From Symbiodinium natans (Eukaryota > Sar > Dinophyceae > Suessiales > Symbiodiniaceae), in assembly GCA_905221605.1 (NCBI GenBank), contig CAJNDS010002536.1:312001-376000 (forward strand): a stretch of DNA of 64,000 bases, given 5' to 3'. Below are positions 33,360 to 43,850 of the stretch, piece by piece. The position numbers and the translations under genes were made by a program. Position 1 is the stretch's first letter; each line of letters begins with the position of its first letter. The notes under the pieces are model-generated. The model did no database searches, was not told the DNA's origin, and saw only the letters and a list, made by a program, of their open reading frames with translations.

Positions 33360-33665
33360 AGCAGGGCGCCCCCCGTTTTTCGCTTCCCCACTTCCCCACT
33401 CACCACCCCCCCCTACCCCCCCCCCCTACCCGACCCCCCCCCCCCCCCCCTCCCCCCCCCCTACCCCCCCCCCCCCCTACCCCCCCCACCCCCTTGCCCC
33501 CCCCCCCCCGTTTTTTTCACCCATCCGGTCAGCCCTTTCAGCAGAACCCGCCGTTGTCACCCCGCCCCGCCCCCCCCCCCCACCCCCCCCCACCCTCCCA
33601 CCCCACTCGGGCCCCACCCCCCTCCCCCCTACCCCCCCCTCCCCTCCCCCCACCCCACCTCCCCA
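33360..33665. repeat. C-rich low-complexity tract
   Basis: About 300 bp of C runs broken by TA, A or CC(C)A. The minus strand is correspondingly G-rich and could form G-quadruplexes. Proline-rich open frames across it are artefacts of composition. Confidence 0.95.
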
Positions 33666-33724
33666 CCCTGCCGAAGAGTCGCCTTAAACCTTAAGGGGCC
33701 TGGCTCAACCCTACGATCACTCCA

Positions 33725-33862
33725 AGCCGAACCCTAAACCCAAAAAAACCCTCAACCCCAAAGCGTGAACCTTGAGCCCTAAACTAACCCTCAACCCCAA
33801 ACCCCAAACCATAAACCATAAACCCGGAACCCTCAACCCTCAACCCTCAACCCAACCCTTAT
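33725..33862. repeat. Degenerate telomere-like repeats (CCCTAAA/CCCTCAA/CCCCAAA)
   Basis: About 18 variant units in a row, next to the C-rich tract. Confidence 0.85.
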
Positions 33863-36097
33863 TGCTTGGGGTCCAGCGACTTGGGCGCTGCGGAATCACC
33901 ATGCTCACGCGGATGCGCTGGGCCGGGCCGAGGCGGGTCGCGTAGCGTTAAAATTAAATGGATCCGCTACTTCCACCGGAGGGCAAATTACTGAGGACTT
34001 GGGCGGGAGGAGTTGGGGCATTCTCAGGTGCCCACCACCCAATCCACCCACTCCTCCTCCAATGCGCTGCAAGTTTGTCCGCTATGGCGGATGGACCGCA
34101 CATTCCCCCCCCCCTCCCCACAGTTTGAGGCTGCAAGCTATAAAAGAAATACAAGAAAAAGAAAATGCACCTTGCACAGCGAAATTTGAGAGGCACAGAC
34201 CCCACATCTTTTCTCCAGCGCGCGCCGCTGTGACTCAGCTTCCTGCTGCATACGCTTCCCATGACCCCGGTGCCCCTCGTCTCCTACGAACTCCAGGTAT
34301 GAGCACAGAGACTGGCAGGTTCAATTGCCAGCGCTCACAAAAGCCCGGGAAAGAAGCCGAAAAGTGAGGTTTCCCGAAATGACCAGATGCCGGAACTGAC
34401 CTTGCTGTCCTACGCCAGGACAGCGTTGAGATGAGTTCGAGCAACTCTCCGCAACCGGCAAGAGGCGCCGCGTCAGTCCACGTCGATGCTTTGCGCTTGA
34501 AGCTCAGGCGCGTACCTGTCGATCCAGTCGGGTCACGCAAGTGTTAACCTTGGTTCTGGGCTGCCCTATATGCTGTGCAGCGGCTGCGTGACCGCACATT
34601 AATAAGAATAATATTACTATTCATAGTATTGTGAATCTTATGATGGATATTTTGAATATTGCTAGTTGTGCTGCGGCATCTTCTGCCGCAATTCAAGGCT
34701 TCGGCTCTCTGAATGCGCGATGCTGCGGATGCAAGTGGGTCCCCACAGATCCGCCACAGGAAGCGGGGGCACCGGACCAGATTCGTCGCTTCCGAAGCCT
34801 GTCTCAGGAGAGTTTTGCAGGACATGGTTTATTATTTGAGGGTGTTGGCACCTGTCGAGTGCGTTTGAGGCCGTTTGTGTAGGCAAGACATCTGACACAC
34901 GATGCCCACCAGGACAAATGCAACTCCCACACTTGCAAGAAAACAAAGTCTGGCGACAGCAAACTGCAAAATGCATTGGGCGCCTTCAACCGGCGCGCCA
35001 TGGCATGCAAGTCCTCAGGAAGGAGATGGCTTGCAAAAAAGTGCTGCTCTAGCTGCTCTGGTGGAGAGTTTGAGTCGGCATAGCACAACAAAGCCACGCA
35101 ACCACGAGCAGGTCGCCTGCTTCCCACACCGGATGCATGCAATCCCCAACCCAACAAAAACCTATGATCGACCCATGCAGCCCAGTACCCTGCTACACAA
35201 TGTCTTGGAAAACTCGGAGATGCCTGCTCCTCAGCGCAGTCGAGACCTCCGGCCGAGTGCGGAGTGGGAGGTTGCCGCCCCCCCCCCCCCCCCCCCGTCC
35301 CACGACGCTACAGGAAGTCGCCCGGCTTGTCTCTGCAACTCTGCTACCGGGGAATCCACCAATGGTGCGGCTGAGCCCTGGACAGGTTCTGCCCAAGTCA
35401 TCGGCCCTCGCCAAGGCATCCATGACTCCTGTCTCCTGAGCTTCTTGGGATGCCATGTTTTCTTGTCTTCTGAGGGGGGGGGGGCCCAGAGTTGAAGACT
35501 GCAGCATTGGACCAGGAGGTCTTGACTGGTGACTGCGAGATAGGCAGCCAAGGATGTGGATCTGCAGCATAAAGAAGGGCGGCTGCGCAGCGCAGGGTTG
35601 AAAGCTTGGCGCTGTTGGTGCGCAGATGAGAATTTTGGATTTCCAACTGCCCAGGCAAGCAGGGAGGCCCGATGCTCGCATTGGATCACATGTTGCCGAA
35701 GCACATACCAAAACCTTGCGGGTCAACTTTAAAACCATCACAGGTTCGATGTTGGTCGAAGTTGGCTTATCATTTAAGGTTCCATGCTTATCCTGCTTCC
35801 AACTTCGACCTCCAACGCCTGCAAAGTTCTGCCCTGCGCAAGGCCGAATGTGCGAACAGAGCGTCAATGCACCGCTGAAGCAGCAGTGTTGCCAGTTCCT
35901 CATGGCCTTCCATGGTAGTTCCTTGGCATTTGGGGAGCGCTGTGGCGTGCATTCTTGCCACTCAAATTTGGAGTTCAGTCACGCAAGTGCAGACCACAAA
36001 TACGAGGCCGACCACAAACCTCAGCATCGTTAGCTAGCGGCCTTCACGAGAGAGCCCAGCTCCAACATTCTATACGGTTGTCCTGACGGCAGAAGTG
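33863..36097. other. No firm gene; weak exon candidates on minus
   Basis: Minus 34933-35070 (HFFASHLLPEDLHAMARRLK) ends at a GT donor and looks protein-like. Minus 33880-33945 has strong GC3 (RYATRLGPAQRIRVSMV) but no acceptor. Minus near 35455 begins MASQEAQETGVMDALARADD. None is connected to a recognisable gene. A C run lies at 35278-35296. Confidence 0.3.
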
Positions 36098-36136
36098 CAA
36101 AAAAAAAAAAAAAAACAACAACAACAACAACAACAA
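36098..36136. repeat. A-run followed by (CAA)n
   Basis: About 17 A then seven CAA units. This is the reverse orientation of the TTG/T-run near 446. Confidence 0.9.
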
Positions 36137-36263
36137 GAGTACGGATGCCAGCGCAGCAAGTACCGGACACCGATCGGAGGCTCAAACCTGCTGAAGCCTG
36201 GCACTCAAGGCCCAAGATCCCCTTGCAATTCCCAAACCCCAAATTCCCTCCCTCCTGTCCCTT

Positions 36264-37086
36264 TGCCGGTCGCGCGTCGGTGCAGGGGTGTGACGCCCTT
36301 CGCACCCCGGCTAAGCGGGTCCCCCCGAGCCGCGAGCAACGCCTCAAGGCAGGCGCATGGAGAGGTGTGGGAGGACTTTTGCGCTTCTGGGGCGGACTTG
36401 AAGCTTTGAAGAATCATTTCCGACATTTTTTGAGCAGTTCGTCGATCCTGACATAGCATCGCGAGCAAGTGGATGTGAGTCAGACTCTTCGGAGGCTTCG
36501 CACTGCCGGTGCTGACCACCCTGTCAGCCCATGCTCCTTGTGGGATCTCAGCGGAATTTCTCGGAAATCTGCTATTTCGGCCTTCATTCACCATGCCAAG
36601 TGTCGCCTTGGTACGAGACCTTTGGTGTTGCGACAACTTGCCACTACTTACTGGGAAAGGCCGCAACTTGTGGAAACATGCAATTCGCTACCGGCGCGTC
36701 TTGAGTTTCTTTCCAATTGGAAGCCGATGGAGGCTGCAATTTTGGTAAAACGCAATTGCCAACTGGCGCTTATTGGTTCGATTGTCCTATAGGAAAGAAG
36801 CGCATACAGCACGACGGAGGATGGAATAGGTGGAGTATTCGGAAGTCGAAAAGGCCGCAAAAGGAATACGCTGAAAATACAAGATGCAATTCGCAACTCG
36901 CAACAAAATTTACGGCCACGTCTTGCGTGTGCCGAGAGCACCTGTACCACCTCGAACATCCCCACCTAGTCCTGGGGCCCCTCAGTCTGCTGCTTTCGAA
37001 ACTTGATTGGAGGGCCCGTGGCCTTGCACACGTCGATGTGTCCACGTCCAGCAGCTTCGGCCAAGGGCCGGTTCAGGATCTCCAAC
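36264..37086 (-). CDS. Ankyrin-repeat protein, partial gene
   Basis: Exon 37086-37032 (LEILNRPLAEAAGRGHID) ends at GT (ATCGAC|GTGTGC) and joins the next exon at 36950 (VVQVLSAHARRG) to give the ankyrin core RPLAEAAGRGHID|VVQVLSAHARR. A further exon near 36342-36264 reads ALLAARGDPLSRGAKGVTPL followed by HRRA. Acceptors are AG|G. Exons between 36.90 and 36.34 kb and both gene ends were not resolved. Role: protein binding; nothing more specific is indicated. Confidence 0.65.
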
Positions 37087-38612
37087 CTGCCGCGGAATGA
37101 AGAGAATCAAGGCGGAAGTGGAAGTGTAGAGGCAAGAAGCACCCCCTGTCGGGAAACCTCCGGGTTCTAGCCTGTGTGTAGAAAAGAACTCAGGGCTCTC
37201 CTGTGTTTTGCTGGGTCATTTTGTAGCACATCCCGAGCCCGCCTAATCTTGCAGCACAACTGCGCCGTGTTCCCAGGAGAAAACATCCAAGAACCTACTT
37301 GAGCTTGTCATGGAGCCAGACAGATACCGCAAATGCGAATACCTGCACACCATTTCTGACATCTGGCAGGCATTCACTCCCGAAGCGAGCAGCGCAGGCC
37401 GGTAGTAGCAGCTCTGGAGAACCTCCGGGCTGAACAGGGAAGATGTTCCAGCATCGAGCCAGCGCGTTTAGAAAATCACCTGCTTGTTGTTGCATCTCCC
37501 CATCATGCCTTTGGTCACTTTGCCCGCAAAGAGGACTTGGGGCTTCGACTTCTTGAATCTTCTTGAAGTTATTGGGTTCGAAGGGTGCCCAGCTGCTGAC
37601 GATGGATTATTGAAACACTCAACTGGTGTCCCGAACTCCCGGTCCAAAACCTCACGCCTGAACACCAGCCCCTCCCACAAAGGGGCACGTGCCAGCCTTC
37701 TGCACCCGCTCCTGCTGACCCCAGGTCGCTGCGTCGCTGAGCAGCTTCCTGGGTCAAGCTCTCTGAAGGTTCACTGCCGAGCGTAGAGAAGATACCTGCT
37801 CGAACAGACTTCCTGATCTTTTTGAAACATACTACAAAGTACTTGTCAGGACTGGACATGTAGTCTGCGGTCAACCGCAAGGGTGCTGTCCCCACCACCT
37901 CCTCACGAACCTGCCCAACACCCTGGGTACGTGATGCGCTGCTTGTGTGTGCTTCGTCTTCTGCAGCACACGGTGCGGGCTTAGTTAGCAACCCCAGCAA
38001 CAAAAACACTAACATTAACTCCGACACGACCGACTGAAACGTATATAGATGTATATCAGCCCCGAGCACCCACCGTCCCCGTTTGCTGACCCAGGTGCTC
38101 CACACTCACCTCGTCTGCTGAGTCGATGGGCGGTCGATCAACTTGCCCAGGCTGGAGCCTTTCGGTCTGAGCTTTTGGAACTGGAGATAGCTGGAGTCAT
38201 CTGGAGTCTAGAGCCTATGGTGCATTCGGTGGGTGATGCTGACTCGAGCTTCCACTCGCCACAATACCCGAGGCTTACACCAGCCTTTATGATGAGACCA
38301 TTAGCTTCTTGCAAACTATTCCTGCGTCCGTTCTCTTCCGACAGCCTTGACGAAATCCCCGCGCCCCTCATTTGCACGCACAACCTCAACCCGGAGCAGG
38401 ATGGTGGGAATTCGATAACACGCGAAGTGGCACCGATGTTGTGTTGGCACTTCGTCAAGGCAGACAAGGTTCAGAACCCTCTCGTAACGGGCGACAAGAG
38501 CCCGTAGGCCTTCTGAATAACACCTAGTACCGTAGAGCCCGAAGCCCTAATCCTGCAATCCTCTAGAGCCTGCGCACAAGCCCCAACAATCCCAAACATA
38601 TTTGCAGTGTTC
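37087..38612. other. No firm gene; one frame with a signal-like start
   Basis: Minus 37569-38015 starts MLVFLLLGLLTKPAPCAAED, which resembles a secretory signal with a cleavage site, and runs 148 codons, but codon bias is only moderate. Minus 37295-37495 and both strands of 38049-38507 are also open and protein-like. I cannot choose between the readings. Confidence 0.3.
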
Positions 38613-39255
38613 CTATTTATTTAGCTCCTGTTGCACAGGCTTGTCTGAGTGCGCCAGCCTTAAGACCTCCACAAATGGCCCCAATATGTTCTCAACGTGC
38701 GTGGTCGGGTCGGAATGAATGTAACCCCGGCCCGAAAGCCAGCACCTCGCAAAGTTCCGGCCGCCATCCAAGTCAAAGCGGACGTCCAAGCCCGGAGGTA
38801 GAAGATGCTCAGGAAGCACTTCTTTCCACTCCTTCCGGTTTCGAGCTCTGCTTGCAAGGGGCAGTTCCGGTGTTGCAGGGTTTCCACACTTGCACCACGC
38901 AAAGCCTTTTGTGATCCCTTGGTTCAAATTGCACCAGATATTGTTCAGCCCGTGTTGACAGCTAATGACATAATGACAACATCCGGCCCTCAACAATCCG
39001 CGGGGCGTGTCCCAAAATCCCGAGCTCAACCCCTAAACCCCAACCCACATGTTAAACTCCAATTATAAACCGAAACCGGTCCTGGCCAGGCCTGAAGCGC
39101 ACCTTGCCCTCTGGCAAGGCCATGCGCCCTCGGGGCTCTTGCGTCTTGGGCGCTCCCCACCACTGGGTCCCGAAGAGCCACCAGAGCGCCAGCGGAAGGC
39201 TCAGGAGGGCCACCAGGACCGAGGCACCCGGGAGATGTTGCTCAGACCATGGCAT
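38613..39255 (-). CDS. Small membrane-anchored protein, two exons, complete
   Basis: Exon 1 39255-39103 begins MPWSEQHLPGASVLVALLSL and contains one hydrophobic helix (VLVALLSLPLALWWLF, residues ~13-28), then a basic segment ending ALPEGK at a GT donor (GGCAAG|GTGCGC). Exon 2 38831-38613 starts after AG|G (GGAAG|GAG) with EWKEVLPEHLLPPGLDVRFD and ends PVQQELNK, stop TAG. Phase 0 at the junction. The product is 123 residues, a single-pass protein with the short end first, probably with its C-terminal part in the lumen or outside. Both exons have strong GC3. No family recognised. The region after the helix is acidic/aromatic (DLDGGRNFARCWLSGRGYIH). Confidence 0.7.
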
Positions 39256-39849
39256 GAAACTGAAGAGTCTCGGAGCCTGTTGGCTGAAGCAGTGCCTGGA
39301 GTTTGGTCCAACTTAAGACAGCACATGCCAGCTCACACACGCATCTTCTGGTGGGCACTCCCCAAGCCCCCAATGAAAGCTCTTGAACACGGTGTTGAGT
39401 TCGTTGCTTGCTGCGGGCACTAGATCATGCCTCTGAGGTCTGAAGTCTCATATCCCAAATGGGAGCTACCCAATCATCAGAAATATGGAATTTTGAAAAA
39501 GGTGTGGGGTGTGCTTAAGGACGTCGCTTGCTCGGACGTTCCTATTTATTTCTGGAAACTTTGGTTCTCCAGGAAGTCAGTGCCATCGGGCAGCCCGCAC
39601 CTCCTAGCAGCTGCTTAAAACGGCCTGTATGCAACCAAAGCTCTTAAAAGCCTGCGCTCCTTACTTCTCCAATAACCACGGGAAAAAATGTTAAACTTTT
39701 TTTATTCTACTAAATAAGGAAACCCAAGAAGTTTAAAGTTCAGCTGTTGGCGCTCTTAAGCTGGTGAAGAATGGCGGGCCTCACGCCCTTCAAGCCCCAA
39801 GCAACAAAAGGTTTCAAAGAACTGGAAGCTGCCACCGTCGGCCGCCAGC
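39256..39849. other. No supported gene
   Basis: A plus frame at 39427-39618 has no motif. Array-like words (CCAATGAAAGCTCTTGAA near 39371) are outliers of the tandem arrays. Confidence 0.4.
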
Positions 39850-41580
39850 CCATGCTAGTGGGTCAGCGCGCTGGCCCCGAGGAAAGTTTTTGAAAACCTG
39901 CCTGTGTGGGCTGCCGGGCTGCCAACTTGCACTGTAAGCCAGTGCGGGCTGGCAGCCCGCACGCCCTCCAAGCCTCTTAAAAAGCCGTTGGCAGCCAGCC
40001 CCTTTTCCCCAGTGAAGCTTTTGAAAACCTGTGCGGGCGGCCGGGCGGCCAACTTGCACTGTCCAAGCCTCTTAACAAGCCGTTGGCCGCCAGCCCGTTG
40101 GCCCCAGTGAAAGCTTTTGAAAACCTGTGCGGGCGGCCGGGCGGCCAACTTGCACTGTAAGCCGGTGCGGGCTGGCAGCCCGCACGCCCTCCAAGCCTCT
40201 TAACAAGCCGTTGGCCGCCAGCCCGTTGGCCCCAGTGAAAGCTTTTGAAAACCTGGGCGGGCGGCCGGGCTGCCAACTTGCACTGTAAGCCGGTGCGGGC
40301 TGGCAGCCCGCACGCCCTCCAAGCCTCTGAAAAAGCCGTTGGCCGCCAGCCCGTTGGCCCCAGTGAAAGCTTTTGAAAACCTGTGCGGGCGGCCGGGCGG
40401 CCAACTTGCATTGTAAGCCGGTGCGGGCTGGTAGCCCGCACGCCCTCCAAGCCTCTGAAAAAGCCGTTGGCCGCCAGCCCGTTGGCCCCAGTGAAAGCTT
40501 TTGAAAACCTGTGCGGGCGGCCGGGCTGCCAACTTGCACTGTAAGCCGGTGCGGGCTGGCAGCCCGCACGCCCTCCAAGCCTCTGAAAAAGCCGTTGGCC
40601 GCCAGCCCGTTGGCCCCAGTGAAAGCTTTTGAAAACCTGTGCGGGCGGCCGGGCGGCCAACTTGCACTGTAAGCCGGTGCGGGCTGGCAGCCCGCACGCC
40701 CTCCAAGCCTCTTAAAAAGCCGTTGGCCGCCAGCCCGTTGGCCCCAGTGAAAGCTTTTTAAAACCTGTGCGGGCGGCCTGGCTGCCAACTTGCACTGTAA
40801 GCCGGTGCGGGCTGGCAGCCCGCACGCCCTCCAAGCCTCTTAAAAAGCCGTTGACCGCCAGCCCGTTGGCCCCAGTGAAAGCTTTTGAAAACCTGTGCGG
40901 GCGGCCGGGCTGCCAACTTGCACTGTAAGCCGGTGCGGGCTGGCAGCCCGCACGCCCTCCAAGCCTCTTAAAAAGCCGTTGGCCGCCAGCCCGTTGGCCC
41001 CAGTGAAAGCTTTTGAAAACCTGTGCGGGCGGCCGGGCTGCCAACTTGCACTGTAAGCCGGTGCGGGCTGGCAGCCCGCACACCCTCCAAGCCTCTTAAA
41101 AAAAAAACCGTTGGCCGCCAGCCCGTTGGCCCCAGTGAAAGCTTTTGAAAACCTGTGCGGGCGGTGCCAACTTGCACTGTAAGCCGGTGCGGGCTGGCAG
41201 CCCACACGCCCTCCAAGCCTCTTAAAAAGCCGTTGACCGCCAGCCCGTTGGCCCCAGTGAAAGCTTTTGAAAACCTGTGCGGGCGGCCGGGCTGCCAACT
41301 TGCACTGTAAGCCGGTGCGGGCTGGCAGCCCGCACGCCCTCCAAGCCTCTTAAAAAGCCGTTGACCGCCAGCCCGTTGGCCCCAGTGAAAGCTTTTGAAA
41401 ACCTGTGCGGGCGGCCGGGCTGCCAACTTGCACTGTAAGCCGGTGCGGGCTGGCAGCCCGCACGCCCTCCGCCCGTTGGCCCCAGTGAAAGCTTTTGAAA
41501 ACCTGTGTGGACGGCCGGGCTGCCAACTTGCACTCTTGAGCCGGTGCGGGCTGGCAGCCCGCACGCCCTCTAAGTTCCAC
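39850..41580. repeat. Tandem array, unit ~130 bp, about 13 copies
   Basis: Each unit contains CTCCAAGCCTCTTAAAAAGC, CCGTTGGCCGCCAGCCCGTT, CCAGTGAAAGCTTTTGAAAA, CGGGCGGCCGGGC(G/T)GCC and GTGCGGGCTGGCAGCCCGCA. The last is a 9-bp stem with a 3-base loop. Units start near 40188, 40317, 40447, 40577 and so on. Copies are >90% alike in the middle and decay at the ends (near 41160 and 41470). Because 130 is not a multiple of three, open minus-strand frames of up to 238 codons cycle through all three readings. They are not credible genes. Confidence 0.92.
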
Positions 41581-42378
41581 ACAGCCTCTTGAAGCTGTGG
41601 GCTGTCAGGCTATTGTGGAGGCCGTTAACCCCTGTGCCCTCAAGGCCTTCAAGCCTCAAAGCCCCAAACAAACACAAGTTTTTCAGCCTGGCTTTTTTGG
41701 CTATCGCAGCTCACCGCGTATGTCGCTTCGGAATGATGTGATACGCTGAAACTCACATGGCGGGGATTCCTGGCAACGCAAACGAAATCCTTGTCTTTGC
41801 TGATGCACTCGGTGCAGCATTGGCATAGGCATACGGCATTTGGCACACAGCAATGCCCCTGTGCAGCAATCTTGTCGCCTCTTCTCCCTAACTTGAGCAA
41901 CATGAAGCCTGGCAACGCAAAAAAACCCTCAGCCATCCACTTCTAAACAGCAGGCCTCCTGCAGCTTCGTCAGGGTGCGAGCGGTGCGAGCCCTCTTGCA
42001 ACCACAAGGGCCTGCATCTAGATGAGTTACCATGACACTTCGCCAGCGGCTGGGAAGGGTTTCGAATCAACTTGACTAGGGTATGCGGCTTTGCAACACC
42101 GCCCCCCCCCTCCCCCCCCCCCCCCAAAAAAAAAAAAAAAACTGTGCAAAAGCACTGTGCAAAAGAAAGCATATGCTGGAGTCAGGCTGAGCTGGACAGG
42201 GCCCAGTACGAAAAACATCTGAGGCCGGAACTGACAGGAGCCAACCTCGGCTCTGCGTCAGGGGACCAAGCACCGGTGAAAGCTTGCCGCGAAGCTTCGG
42301 ATCGTTTACGGTTTTTTGGTTCAGGGCTTGCAGTTTCAGGGTTGGCCTTAGAGGATTTCCGGGATTTTGGCTCGTTAC
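41581..42378. other. No supported gene
   Basis: Minus 41741-41900 is Cys-rich in one frame (CVPNAVCLCQCCTECISKDK) but lacks borders. A C-run then A-run lies at 42101-42142. Confidence 0.35.
42101..42142. repeat. C-run followed by A-run
   Basis: About 25 C with one T, then 17 A. Confidence 0.9.
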
Positions 42379-42945
42379 CGACAGTCAGACTGTGTGTCCA
42401 GTCTTGTGCCCAGAAGCTGCAGACAGTGGTGCTGGAACCGCCCTTGTAGACGTAATTTGCCATGCCCAGCACGGTGTTGTCATCGTAGTTGTAGTCCTGC
42501 CGGCAGGATGACTTGCACAAGCTGCCGGTTACGTTGGGAACCGCTCCAACTCCCAGATCGAGACGCCCAACATCGAACACCGAGGCTTTGAGTCAACAGG
42601 ATCTGCTAGCCCATCGCAAGTTCCCTCCAGGGTCCAGGCATGTGTACGGAAAAAACGTTCAGATTCCAGGGCTGAGGGTCAAGGTTTGGGGTCCCGTTGC
42701 TTCCTCAAAAGAACTGATGAGAGAATCTACCTGAATTACTTGAACTTAAACCTCGACACCCGTGTGCTTCATGCACTACGCCTCAGGTTTCTTCTCTGCA
42801 CGTCTTCTGGACGAGTATAGCACACCATCGTCGGACTGGAGCTCCACATTGGCACTCAGCGGCCTGTGCGCGGACTGCAGGCCAAATTTAGCGATTTCGC
42901 CGGCCGAGCTCATAGCTCTCTCGAGCTTTAGGGGTGGCGCCCGCA
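42379..42945 (-). CDS. Unknown protein, two probable exons
   Basis: Exon near 42945-42776 reads LKLERAMSSAGEIAKFGLQS and on to KKPEA, stop TAG, unless a donor precedes it. Exon near 42586-42379 reads FDVGRLDLGVGAVPNVTGSL, CRQDYNYDDNTVLGMANYVY and STTVCSFWAQDW, ending at GT (GTCG|GTAACG). The latter has Cys, Tyr and an N-x-T sequon, suggesting a secreted or luminal domain. Both have G/C-rich third positions. Whether they belong to one gene is not settled. No family recognised. Confidence 0.5.
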
Positions 42946-43130
42946 CTTTGCAAGGAAGGTGGGGCCCATCCCCAGATTTATTCCGTTTGAGGGGCACCAT
43001 AGTTTGCCAAGGCGCATGTGCATCTCCGTCTCCGTGGGGGCATAGCCCGATTGTCCAGTGTGGCCCATCCTTCTCGCTGTGCGCCAGTTAGTTATTGGGG
43101 TGGAGATTACTTTCTTGTATCTTTTGCTCC

Positions 43131-43180
43131 TTTTCTTTTTTTTGGGTGGGTGGGGGGGGGGGGGAAGGAAGGGGGCAGGG
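43131..43180. repeat. T-run followed by G-run
   Basis: The minus strand is C-run then A-run, the same order as at 446, 42.1 and 55.15 kb. Confidence 0.85.
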
Positions 43181-43483
43181 GAATGGCTATTACCTTGGGC
43201 TTCGCAGGCATCGACATGTTCATAGAGCAGCAAATCGGTCGTTTCCGGATTTGAAAGGAGAGCTCTGGTTTCTGCATATTTCCATGTCATATTAGTGGGG
43301 ACCTCTACTTCCTTTGCATTTCATTCTAGTTCCCCTATCGTCTTCTCTGAATTTGAATGTAAGAACCTCCGTTTCCTCTAAGTGTCAATAGGAGAACCTC
43401 TAGTGACGAGAGCCAACCGGCCAACCAATCACTTGAAGCCTCTCCAAGCACAAGCCCAGCGTCATTGGGGCACCGGATCGCAC

Positions 43484-43850
43484 CATGGGTTGGCCGTAGC
43501 CCTGTGGCGAACCCTGTGGCGAGCCATAGGAGTTGAAGCCTCAAGGCAGAGGGGGCATGAAGCGTTTCTTTGACGGACTCTGTGATTCAAAGGCAGCTGT
43601 TTCCTCGTCAGGCTCAGAGTGAAGGCAAGCAACTTCCGCCATAGGGGCCACCTCCCATTCCGCCACCCATGCCGCTGTTGCCAAAGCCTTGTGCGGGTCA
43701 GGAAATCTCAAACCAGAATTCCTACAGTAGGTCCTTTCGCACATCTTATCCATGAGGTTGCGAGCTTGCATGGTTTTTTTGGTCAGCAAAGAGACTGCTG
43801 CCGTAGCCGCTGCTGCCGAAGCTGCTGCCATAGGACGGGAACTGGCCCTC
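43484..43850 (-). CDS. Gly/Ser/Tyr-rich tail of an RNA-binding-type protein
   Basis: Three exons join in phase: 43850-43802 (EGQFPSYGSSFGSSGY), 43687-43634 (FGNSGMGGGMGGGPYGG) and 43539-43484 (FNSYGSPQGSPQGYGQPM). Donors are GC, GT, GT; acceptors AG|G. Such Gly/Ser/Tyr/Gln tails follow RRM domains in hnRNP-, FET- and cold-inducible RNA-binding proteins, where they drive self-association. No RRM exon was identified upstream (43.85-46 kb), so the family call is inferred from composition only. A longer open frame over the same DNA (minus 43541-43873) is in the wrong frame for exons 1 and 2. Confidence 0.62.

Noticed and set aside
33199-33737. Proline-rich proteins on plus
   Set aside because: The frames come from C-runs and have no start context or biased flanks.
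39977-40788. Minus-strand frames of 227 and 238 codons
   Set aside because: They lie wholly in the 130-bp array and cycle through all three frames of the unit, so they are repeat artefacts.
39850-41580. CRISPR-like array
   Set aside because: Units are full-length tandem copies with no unique spacers, and the DNA is eukaryotic.
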